A DNA stretch of 12,686 bases, taken from NCBI GenBank assembly GCA_017940955.1, contig JAGAXP010000218.1, positions 1-12,686 of the forward strand. Direction: 5' to 3'. The notes under the pieces were generated by a model. The model saw only the letters and a list, made by a program, of their open reading frames with translations, searched no databases and was not told the DNA's origin. Source of the stretch: Oribacterium sp. GTDB taxonomy: Bacteria > Bacillota_A > Clostridia > Lachnospirales > Lachnospiraceae. Below, piece by piece: positions 1-4,568 of the stretch. The position numbers were made by a program, and so were the translations under genes. Positions within the stretch are counted from its first letter, which is position 1. The number at the start of each line of letters is the position of its first letter.

Positions 1-240
1 ATAGTTTTTACGTTAATGAGTCAATCGAGTCCTTTTTCTGATATGACCTAAAATTGCATTATGGGACATTAGGTCAAACATGAGTACTTATCATGTTGAC
101 TGCAAATACAGAAAACAGCAAAGAAGTCAACCAGCGGTACCAAATTGTCCTAAAAACCTAATTAACTTTGTTCTTCATTAAACAAGGGTCGGCTGAACTG
201 TTACCATAAATCCCCGAATTTCAGCTTTTTATTGCCTGAT
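1..240. other. Gene-free left edge
   Basis: No reading frame with a credible ribosome site is visible on either strand in this AT-rich stretch. A 33-codon frame opening at position 80 lacks a Shine-Dalgarno sequence. A weak 6-bp stem (GCTGAA at 192-197, TTCAGC at 220-225) followed by TTTTT could be the end of a transcript entering from the left, but its loop of about 22 nt makes this doubtful. The 14-mer at 191-204 recurs at 8920-8933. Confidence 0.5.
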
Positions 241-243
241 GTG

Positions 244-272
244 TTTCAATCACGGTTTATCCTCGGTATAAT
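244..272 (+). promoter_or_regulatory. Putative sigma-A promoter for the membrane protein gene
   Basis: A perfect -10 box TATAAT lies at 267-272. A weak -35 candidate TTTCAA lies at 244-249 with a 17-bp spacer. It would start transcription near 280 and give a leader of about 65-80 nt. The -35 matches the consensus at only 3 of 6 positions. Confidence 0.45.
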
Positions 273-342
273 GATATTGGTGTGAGCATCTTGTGCGAAG
301 CGTTACTATATCAGCATTAAACATTCGTATCACAGATTACGG

Positions 343-711
343 ATGGGGAATAATTTAAAAATGAATAGTCCTAACTATATCAAGGCAAAAATCCTGACAC
401 TGATACCGCTTGGTGTTTTTGTGCTCGGTTCCATAATCCTGGGATCCATCGCGATAGATTATTTCAAAACCGGCAATGATGCAACCGCCATAGCATTTAT
501 CTTTGTAAGCTCACTTTGCCTGATCCTTACAACAGTGCCCTGTATGATAATGTCTGTTTTGGGAACCTTATCCGCTTCAAAGGCAAAAAAAGAGGGCATA
601 GTCCGGCCCCGGATATTCTTCATTCTGGGAATGATAGAAATCGCGATCTACGGTGTCGGTATACTGTTAACTATCATTGCTGTTCTCATGACACTGATTG
701 CCATGAGATGA
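343..711 (+). CDS. Small three-helix membrane protein of unknown function
   Basis: I do not recognise this 122-residue protein. It is strongly hydrophobic, with three likely membrane helices at about residues 17-39, 48-75 and 91-119. A short basic stretch near residues 78-89 (KAKKEGIVRPR) lies between helices 2 and 3. There is no catalytic motif. The start is uncertain: ATG 343 has a poor ribosome site, and the in-frame ATG at 361 (giving 116 residues) is preceded by GGGGA at a long spacing. The next gene, about 110 bp downstream, encodes a cytoplasmic zinc-ribbon protein. Small membrane proteins and zinc-ribbon proteins often neighbour each other in Clostridia, but a joint role is only inference. 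Confidence 0.75.
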   Translation: MGNNLKMNSPNYIKAKILTLIPLGVFVLGSIILGSIAIDYFKTGNDATAIAFIFVSSLCLILTTVPCMIMSVLGTLSASKAKKEGIVRPRIFFILGMIEIAIYGVGILLTIIAVLMTLIAMR

Positions 712-807
712 TAGCGGACTCTGCCGGGAAGCAGTCTATATTGAAATCCATATAAAATAAAGAGCTTTGTCTTTTACAGCGTAATGAAAACATATTATTA
801 AACCAAC

Positions 808-813
808 AGGAGG
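808..813 (+). promoter_or_regulatory. Ribosome binding site, zinc-ribbon gene
   Basis: AGGAGG sits 8 nt before ATG 822 and fixes that start. Confidence 0.85.
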
Positions 814-821
814 TTGAAATC

Positions 822-1172
822 ATGGGATTATTCGGCAAGAAGGATGAAACAAAGACAAAAGAGGAGCTTGAAGCGGATCTTGCCAAGTTAAAGGCATTTG
901 CAGCCCTCACCCCACAGGAGATGGCAAAAAAGATGGAAGAGGCACAAAAGGCTGCTCAGGAGGCTTTTGACAAGCTGACGCCGGAAGAGCAGGCACGTGC
1001 AAAGGCTGAGGCAGAGAAACTGATGCGTGAATCAGAGCAGGAACGTAAAGCTCTTCTTGAAGAAGCTCAAAAGTTTGGCTTGAAAGTTCCCAAATTCTGT
1101 CCATACTGCGGAACCGAAAACAAGGGCGGCAATTTCTGCCCTAGCTGCGGAGCTCCATATAAAACAAACTAA
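822..1172 (+). CDS. Coiled-coil protein with C-terminal zinc ribbon
   Basis: The protein has 116 residues and two parts. Residues 9-85 are highly charged, Ala/Glu/Lys-rich and predicted to form long helices or a coiled coil, with two TPEE/TPQE helix caps. Residues 92-113 form a zinc ribbon with two CxxC knuckles (C93/C96 and C106/C109, in the pattern CPYCG...CPSCG). The ribbon resembles the zinc-ribbon domains common in Firmicutes proteins of unknown role. There is no signal peptide, so it should be cytoplasmic. The start is secured by a strong AGGAGG at the right spacing. Its function is unknown; the ribbon could mediate protein or nucleic-acid contacts. Two hairpins follow the gene. Confidence 0.88.
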   Translation: MGLFGKKDETKTKEELEADLAKLKAFAALTPQEMAKKMEEAQKAAQEAFDKLTPEEQARAKAEAEKLMRESEQERKALLEEAQKFGLKVPKFCPYCGTENKGGNFCPSCGAPYKTN

Positions 1173-1190
1173 GGTTTATACAATACAGCT

Positions 1191-1242
1191 GTAGTCCACC
1201 GGGGAAGGTTTTCACCGGCGGAAACCTTCCCCGGTGGACTAC
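1191..1242. repeat. 21-bp perfect inverted repeat (long hairpin)
   Basis: Two arms of 21 bp (1191-1211 and 1222-1242) are exact reverse complements. The stem can extend by a T.G and a C-G pair, leaving a 6-nt loop. It begins 18 bp after the zinc-ribbon stop codon. No U-tract follows immediately; the nearest T6 run starts about 10 nt later. It may act as a 3'-end stabiliser or terminator for the upstream gene, or be a palindromic repeat element. Confidence 0.85.
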
Positions 1243-1264
1243 GAAAAACAGATTTTTTAAACAT

Positions 1265-1303
1265 AGCGGCAAGCTGCATTCCGATGCGGTTCGCTGTTTT
1301 TTT
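1265..1303 (+). terminator. Intrinsic terminator
   Basis: An imperfect stem of 10 or more pairs with several G.T wobbles and one mismatch (arms 1265-1279 and 1284-1296) has a TCCG loop. It is followed directly by T7 at 1297-1303. It separates the zinc-ribbon gene from the heat-shock promoter. Confidence 0.75.
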
Positions 1304-1329
1304 AGTTTATAGAAAGTTTATAATTATTG

Positions 1330-1356
1330 TTAGCACTCGCCATTGACAAGTGCTAA
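1330..1356 (+). promoter_or_regulatory. CIRCE operator (HrcA binding site)
   Basis: TTAGCACTC-N9-AAGTGCTAA matches the CIRCE consensus TTAGCACTC-N9-GAGTGCTAA with a single change in the right arm. CIRCE is the operator of the heat-shock repressor HrcA. The right half of the site contains the -35 box of the heat-shock promoter, so bound HrcA would exclude RNA polymerase. Regulation by HrcA is inferred from the match. Confidence 0.95.
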
Positions 1357-1371
1357 CAACAGAGCTATAAC
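1343..1371 (+). promoter_or_regulatory. Sigma-A promoter of the small heat-shock gene
   Basis: A perfect -35 box TTGACA at 1343-1348 and TATAAC at 1366-1371 are separated by 17 bp. The -35 lies inside the CIRCE operator. Transcription should begin near 1378, leaving an unusually long leader of about 125 nt before the likely start codon. Confidence 0.88.
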
Positions 1372-1504
1372 ATAGTTGTAAACAAAAAGAGGGGTTCAAA
1401 AAGATATGAAACTGATCAGAATCTTCCGGGATCGCAACCGATCCGAGGTTGATCCAAAATCGAAACAAGTCTTCAAGAACCTGAATATAAAGGAGGAATT
1501 TGAT

Positions 1505-1945
1505 ATGTTGTACATGCCCAGTATTTTTGGTGAGAACTTTATGGATGACTTTTTCGGTGACTTCGACCGTGACTGGCACTCAAAGCCTGCACATAACAAA
1601 CAGCCTGCCAATCTGATGAGAACTGACATCAAGGAAAACGACAAGGCTTATGAAATGGCTGTCGAGCTTCCGGGTTACAAGAAAGAGGACGTTAAATTGG
1701 AGCTTAATGACGGCTACCTGAAGATTAGCGCAATACATAACGACAACAAAGAGGAGACAGACAAAGAGGGCAGAGTGATCCGCCGTGAGCGTTACAGCGG
1801 CTCGATGCAGAGAAGCTTCTACGTAGGAGAGGATTTCACACCACAGGACATCGAAGCTAAGTTCGAGGACGGAATCCTCAAGATCGACCTTCCCAAGAAG
1901 GAAGTAAAGCAGATTGAGACTCCAAAATACATCGAGATCAAATAA
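1505..1945 (+). CDS. Hsp20/alpha-crystallin family small heat-shock protein
   Basis: This ATP-independent chaperone is cytoplasmic and binds unfolding proteins. The 146 residues comprise a short N-terminal arm (MLYMPSIFGENFMDDFF), an alpha-crystallin domain at about residues 37-128 with the typical ELPGYKKEDVKLELNDGYLKI and FEDGILKIDLPK segments, and a C-terminal tail carrying an I-x-I motif (IEI) that docks on a neighbouring domain during oligomerisation. The start at 1505 is chosen because AGGAGG lies 8 nt upstream and the N-terminus matches clostridial homologues. The frame is open back to an ATG at 1406, preceded by GAGGGG, which would add 33 residues unlike the family. HrcA control is indicated by the upstream CIRCE site. 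Confidence 0.95.
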   Translation: MLYMPSIFGENFMDDFFGDFDRDWHSKPAHNKQPANLMRTDIKENDKAYEMAVELPGYKKEDVKLELNDGYLKISAIHNDNKEETDKEGRVIRRERYSGSMQRSFYVGEDFTPQDIEAKFEDGILKIDLPKKEVKQIETPKYIEIK

Positions 1946-1960
1946 TGGCTTTGCCGTAAA

Positions 1961-2016
1961 TGTTGATTCACCTGTATACAGGAGATGAAACTCTTGGAGG
2001 GGATTTCACATCAACA
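1961..2016 (+). ncRNA. Possible three-way-junction RNA element
   Basis: A closing stem TGTTGAT (1961-1967) / ATCAACA (2010-2016) encloses two further hairpins. One is the 12-nt palindrome CCTGTATACAGG (1971-1982). The other is a GAAACTC...GGGGATTTC hairpin at about 1987-2007. The element lies just after the heat-shock stop codon, in a region of about 190 nt without a credible gene that ends at the terminator at 2101-2136. I do not recognise it as a known riboswitch or RNA family, and the fold was made by eye. Confidence 0.3.
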
Positions 2017-2100
2017 GAAACCACAGAAAAGAGTTAGAAACTTATGTATCTGAGAGCGAACCAGCCAATATTGTCAGCACCAATGTAGCATTACATAAGC

Positions 2101-2136
2101 ACAGGGTTATGTTTATCATAGCCCTGTACTTTTTTT
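2101..2136 (+). terminator. Intrinsic terminator
   Basis: An 11-bp stem ACAGGGTTATG / CATAGCCCTGT with one T.G wobble and a TTTAT loop is followed by T7 at 2130-2136. It ends the heat-shock transcript, or a separate transcript from 1946-2100. Confidence 0.88.
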
Positions 2137-2137
2137 A

Positions 2138-2167
2138 TTGTCTTATAATAACAGTTTGTTGTACACT
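2138..2167 (+). promoter_or_regulatory. Possible promoter of the toxin-antitoxin pair
   Basis: TTGTCT at 2138-2143 and TACACT at 2162-2167 are separated by 18 bp. A TATAAT at 2144-2149 is an alternative -10 without a good -35. It begins directly after the preceding terminator. Confidence 0.4.
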
Positions 2168-2191
2168 ATTGATTACAAAGGAGACTTTACC

Positions 2192-2356
2192 ATGAACGAG
2201 AATACACAGGATTCAACTGTACAAATAGAGTTTAATAAAGTCCGTGACCTTGTGATACAGGGAGTAGAGCAGGCTACTAAGGGAAAAACCAAAGATTTCA
2301 ATGAGGTTTGTGAAAGACTGGAGAGGAAGTACAAAGATGCAGTACTTCAGCATTGA
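2192..2356 (+). CDS. Small antitoxin-like protein of a type II toxin-antitoxin pair
   Basis: The protein has 54 residues (MNENTQDSTVQIEFNKVRDL...). The start at 2192 is fixed by AAAGGAG about 8 nt upstream; the frame is open further upstream to 2138 without a ribosome site. It is charged and probably helical, ending in a basic segment (CERLERKYKDAVLQH). Its position before, and 20-bp overlap with, a ParE/RelE-like gene is the main reason for calling it an antitoxin. No ribbon-helix-helix or HTH DNA-binding motif is obvious. If it is an antitoxin, it may supply only the toxin-neutralising helix. The family is not recognised. Confidence 0.7.
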   Translation: MNENTQDSTVQIEFNKVRDLVIQGVEQATKGKTKDFNEVCERLERKYKDAVLQH

Positions 2357-2594
2357 AATCACCGGTCTTGCCGAAAAGGATCTGGAGGACATTGGTGATT
2401 ATATAGCTTATAGGCTTCACAGTCCCCAGGCGGCATTAAATACCTTACGAGGCATCCGTTCTGTAATAAACCAACTTGACCTCTTTCCTGAAAGAAACGA
2501 GGTGGATGAAGACGAAACCCTTGCAAAGCTTGGTTTATACAAGGAATATTACAAAAATTACAAAATTTACTATCTTATAGACAAGGATAAATAG
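2337..2594 (+). CDS. ParE/RelE-family toxin, C-terminally short
   Basis: The 85-residue protein opens with the family's typical strand and helix (MQYFSIEITGLAEKDLEDIGDYIAYRL is the ParE/RelE pattern, split here only in text). It continues through the LFPERNE turn and a LYKEYYKNYKIYYLID strand. The start at 2337 is chosen over an in-frame ATG at 2301 because the family N-terminus begins here and GAGAGGAAG lies just upstream. ParE poisons gyrase and RelE cleaves ribosome-bound mRNA; I cannot tell which applies. Family members usually have about 95-105 residues and continue with a last strand ending in a basic HGRRD-like segment. Here a TAG follows YLIDKDK, and the terminator stem starts within 2 bp, so the last strand is absent. 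The toxin may be weak or inactive. Confidence 0.82.
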   Translation: MQYFSIEITGLAEKDLEDIGDYIAYRLHSPQAALNTLRGIRSVINQLDLFPERNEVDEDETLAKLGLYKEYYKNYKIYYLIDKDK

Positions 2595-2595
2595 C

Positions 2596-2634
2596 AAAGA
2601 CACGAGTACGGATAAATCCTGCTCGTGTCTTTTT
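2596..2634 (+). terminator. Terminator of the toxin-antitoxin pair
   Basis: Arms AAAGACACGAG (2596-2606) and CTCGTGTCTTT (2622-2632) pair over 11 bp. The interior can add a GGAT/ATCC helix. T5 follows at 2630-2634. The A-rich left flank means it could also serve the minus-strand gene that ends at 2686. Confidence 0.85.
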
Positions 2635-2685
2635 GTGCATATAAACATAACCATATAAATGATTTAAGGGGGAACTAAATGATTA

Positions 2686-2829
2686 TCATCTTGGCTGTTT
2701 AAGCAATGTTAACTTATTATTGCTTCCGGTAACCATTTCATGGGTTATATGTGAGGCTTTACGTAATCCTGATTTTTCATAAGCCGCTATAACTGCTCCG
2801 ATAACTGCTAATGTGACGATAACTGACAT
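2686..2829 (-). CDS. 47-residue single-pass membrane microprotein, unknown
   Basis: I do not recognise this protein. It reads MSVIVTLAVIGAVIAAYEKS followed by a polar and basic tail (GLRKASHITHEMV...KLTLLKQPR). Residues 2-16 are hydrophobic enough for one membrane helix, with Lys/Arg after it suggesting an N-out, C-in topology. It is supported by a near-ideal ribosome site: AAAGGAGG (2838-2845, minus strand) ends 8 nt before the ATG. The frame closes with TGA followed directly by TAA. It lies opposite and divergent to the lysR-type gene, separated by about 235 bp, and that regulator may control it. No cysteine, lipobox or known toxin motif is present. A type I toxin or a small membrane regulator are both possible. 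Confidence 0.72.
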   Translation of the reverse strand: MSVIVTLAVIGAVIAAYEKSGLRKASHITHEMVTGSNNKLTLLKQPR

Positions 2830-2837
2830 AATGAATA

Positions 2838-2845
2838 CCTCCTTT
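2838..2845 (-). promoter_or_regulatory. Ribosome binding site of the microprotein
   Basis: AAAGGAGG on the minus strand stands 8 nt from ATG 2829. This is the key evidence that the short frame is translated. Confidence 0.8.
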
Positions 2846-2914
2846 GAATTTCTTTGTTTGACACTTCAAATGATAAACCGGAATGATACATGAGTAAAAT
2901 TCAATATATTCCTA

Positions 2915-2943
2915 TTTAAACATTCTGATATGGAATGTATAAT
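2915..2943 (+). promoter_or_regulatory. Promoter of the lysR-type gene
   Basis: TTTAAA at 2915-2920 and a perfect TATAAT at 2938-2943 have a 17-bp spacer. Transcription would start near 2950, giving a leader of about 115 nt. The leader contains GGCAGCTGCC (3005-3014) within a possible ATGCG/CGCAT hairpin. Confidence 0.7.
2920..2938. promoter_or_regulatory. Dyad operator candidate (LysR-type box)
   Basis: ACATTC-N7-GAATGT is a perfect 6-bp dyad and contains a T-N11-A core, the usual LysR-type recognition pattern. It fills the spacer between the -35 and -10 boxes of the lysR-type promoter, as expected for autorepression, and lies about 90 bp upstream of the divergent microprotein. Binding is inferred. 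Confidence 0.5.
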
Positions 2944-3064
2944 CCGAATAAAAGAAAACAGCGGATTGAAATATATCCTGCTGTCAATTATGCGGTTGTA
3001 TGGCGGCAGCTGCCTCGCATAAAGAGATAGCATCGGCTTACGACACAACAAAGGAGAAATGAGG

Positions 3065-3919
3065 ATGACTGATAAAGATATAGAAATCCTGAAGGATCTA
3101 TCGGAAACACACAACATTACCAAAACGGCCCAGCGTTTGTATACCACACAGTCAGCCCTTACAAAACGTGTTCAAAGCATTGAACAGGAGCTTGGCTGTC
3201 AGCTGTTCATACGATCAAAGAAGGGCGTGGTCCTGACTCCTGTTTCAGAGTCCATACTTCCGTATGTCAGGAAGATCCAGCATAACCTTGAACGGATAAA
3301 GAGCATCACTGAAAATCCCGACGGAGAAATGGGCGGCACGTTGAAAGTCGGAGTGGCAGCGAACTATGCCCGGTACAGGCTGGCGGAGACATTGGAACGG
3401 TACATAGAACTGTATCCAAAGGTTGATATCCGGGTTACTGCGAGAAGAAGTCCGGATTTATATAAGGAACTTATTTCGGGAGAGGCCAATGTTGCCATCA
3501 TACGAGGTGACTATCCATGGTCCGAGGGTGATGTGGTGCTGTTTGAAGAGAAGGTCTGTCTTGTCATGAACGAAAAAATGAAATCGAGGGATCTGAATAA
3601 AATCCCTTATATAGACCGTACTTCAGATGTTGGATTTGAAGCTGATGTCAGCAGATGGATGATTGAGAACAGTATCCGTAAACATACAAGCCTGCAGATA
3701 AATGATGTTGATTCCATCAAGCAGATGATAAATCGAAATATCGGTTGGTCTATACTTCCCGAAATATGTCTGTCTGATTTTAAAGGAAGCGTCGAGCCAC
3801 TGGTATTTCGTTCAGGAGAAGCTTTTATGAGACGCACACATCTTTTATATCGCCCGGAGTATTTCAAACTGCCTCAGGTACAGGCCTTTATTGATACAGT
3901 GAAGGAATGCAACAAGTGA
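3065..3919 (+). CDS. LysR-family transcriptional regulator
   Basis: The protein has 284 residues, normal for the family. Residues 1-60 form the winged helix-turn-helix (ETHNITKTAQRLYTTQSALT for the core helices, then VQSIEQELGCQLFIRSKKGV for the wing). Residues from about 90 form the periplasmic-binding-protein-like effector domain, beginning at GTLKVGVAANYARYRLAETL. The start at 3065 is preferred to ATG 3059 because the AAGGAG site is 8 nt away rather than 2. The inducer is not predictable. No enzyme or transporter gene follows. The nearest candidate targets are its own promoter, through the dyad at 2920-2938, and the divergent microprotein gene. Confidence 0.94.
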   Translation: MTDKDIEILKDLSETHNITKTAQRLYTTQSALTKRVQSIEQELGCQLFIRSKKGVVLTPVSESILPYVRKIQHNLERIKSITENPDGEMGGTLKVGVAANYARYRLAETLERYIELYPKVDIRVTARRSPDLYKELISGEANVAIIRGDYPWSEGDVVLFEEKVCLVMNEKMKSRDLNKIPYIDRTSDVGFEADVSRWMIENSIRKHTSLQINDVDSIKQMINRNIGWSILPEICLSDFKGSVEPLVFRSGEAFMRRTHLLYRPEYFKLPQVQAFIDTVKECNK

Positions 3920-3943
3920 GCTTTACGGGCTTCCTGAAAAGAA

Positions 3944-4246
3944 ATGGAAGTTTTCAATCTTTCTTCCTTGAACAACTTCCTTTCAGATACTACCTTTCCC
4001 TATGATTCCTCTTCAAGTTCAGGACATCAGGCCGGAATGGGTCCTGACGGCGGTCATGGCGGAATGAGTCCGGACGGTGGTCATGGCGGACCGGACCAGG
4101 GAGGAAAGGGATTCGGCAGACCGGATAAAGGCGACAAAAAGCCCGATGGTGCCATGGGTGCAAATGATGATAACGCTCAGGGCGTTGCCCGTATCCCTAA
4201 CTTCAGGATCCCTAACTTCTTGACAATATGCAAAATTACCTCTTGA
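3944..4246 (+). CDS. Doubtful Gly/Asp/His-rich reading frame
   Basis: A 100-codon frame starts 24 bp after the lysR-type stop. Its centre is low complexity: two 27-bp units at 4034-4060 and 4061-4087 encode GMGPDGGHG and GMSPDGGHG, followed by DKGDKKPDG. The last part contains a 12-bp direct repeat (RIPNF twice) and runs into the tRNA promoter, which argues that the tail is not functional protein. There is no good ribosome site and no signal peptide. Similar Gly/Asp/His/Met stretches occur in secreted or carbohydrate-binding clostridial proteins, so this may be a remnant of one, or a short disordered protein. Confidence 0.35.
   Translation: MEVFNLSSLNNFLSDTTFPYDSSSSSGHQAGMGPDGGHGGMSPDGGHGGPDQGGKGFGRPDKGDKKPDGAMGANDDNAQGVARIPNFRIPNFLTICKITS
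4034..4087 (+). repeat. Two tandem 27-bp coding repeats
   Basis: Two 27-bp units differ at only three positions, two of them synonymous and one changing Gly to Ser. They encode a nine-residue Gly/Pro/Asp/His motif twice. Confidence 0.8.
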
Positions 4247-4272
4247 CAACATGAGATTTACAGGGTTATAAT
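4243..4272 (+). promoter_or_regulatory. Promoter of the tRNA-Pro pair
   Basis: A perfect TTGACA at 4243-4248 and a perfect TATAAT at 4267-4272 have an 18-bp spacer. A second TTGACAA.ATG lies exactly 23 bp upstream (4220-4225), as if the -35 region had been duplicated. This is the strongest-looking promoter in the window, as expected for stable RNA. Confidence 0.88.
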
Positions 4273-4307
4273 GTACAAGCTTTTTCAAATATTGATTTTG
4301 AAAAAAA

Positions 4308-4382
4308 CGGGGTGTGGCTCAGTTTGGCTAGAGCACCTGGTTTGGGACCAGGGGGTCGCAGGTTCGAATCCTGTCACCCCGA
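4308..4382 (+). tRNA. tRNA-Pro (TGG)
   Basis: A full 75-nt cloverleaf is visible. The acceptor CGGGGTG/CACCCCG has the C1-G72 pair typical of bacterial tRNA-Pro. The D stem is GCTC/GAGC, the anticodon stem CCTGG/CCAGG has loop TTTGGGA with anticodon TGG at 4343-4345, and the T arm is GCAGG-TTCGAAT-CCTGT. The discriminator is A, and CCA is not encoded. It should read most or all CCN codons through a modified U34. Confidence 0.96.
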
Positions 4383-4405
4383 CTTGTACAAATTTATATT
4401 GATAT

Positions 4406-4480
4406 CGGGGTGTAGCTCAGTTTGGTTAGAGCGCTTGGTTAGGGACCAAGAGGTCGCAAGTTCGAATCCTGTCACTCCGA
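4406..4480 (+). tRNA. tRNA-Pro (AGG), with T-stem mismatch
   Basis: This is a paralogue of the preceding tRNA, 23 bp downstream. The acceptor CGGGGTG/CACTCCG has one G.T pair, the D stem is GCTC/GAGC, and the anticodon stem CTTGG/CCAAG has loop TTAGGGA with anticodon AGG at 4441-4443. The T stem GCAAG/CCTGT contains an A.C mismatch (4459 against 4469), where the TGG gene has G-C. CCA is not encoded. An A34 proline tRNA is uncommon in bacteria and would be expected to need deamination to inosine to read CCC as well as CCU. It could be fully functional or drifting. Confidence 0.9.
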
Positions 4481-4490
4481 CGATCACATC

Positions 4491-4522
4491 ACGGAGGTTC
4501 GTTTATCGAACCTCCGTTTTTT
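4491..4522 (+). terminator. Terminator of the tRNA operon
   Basis: A perfect 11-bp stem ACGGAGGTTCG / CGAACCTCCGT with loop TTTAT is followed by T6 through 4522. It begins 10 bp after the second tRNA. Confidence 0.95.
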
Positions 4523-4536
4523 CGTCTTCCGATCCA

Positions 4537-4545
4537 TGATATACT
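4537..4545 (+). promoter_or_regulatory. Possible extended -10 promoter of sbcDC
   Basis: TGA-TATACT at 4537-4545 forms an extended -10 element between the tRNA terminator and sbcD. No convincing -35 is present. Confidence 0.4.
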
Positions 4546-4568
4546 ATGAAGTAATACGGAGGCACAAC

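Noticed and set aside
80..181. 33-codon plus-strand frame beginning with ATG (MSTYHVDCKYRK...)
   Set aside because: No ribosome site, no recognisable similarity, and its length is expected by chance.
1406..1504. N-terminal extension of the Hsp20 protein
   Set aside because: Rejected as the main start: the AGGAGG site and family N-terminus point to 1505. Kept only as a possible alternative in the findings.
1946..2136. 6S RNA
   Set aside because: The length is suitable, but the two ends do not pair into the long central-bubble hairpin that defines 6S RNA.
2010..2194. Plus-strand open frame of about 61 codons between the heat-shock gene and the antitoxin
   Set aside because: It has no ATG/GTG/TTG behind the GGAGGGG sequence and it runs through a strong intrinsic terminator.
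4312..4539. Frame across the two tRNA genes
   Set aside because: It is the translation of tRNA sequence; such spurious proteins are a known annotation artefact.
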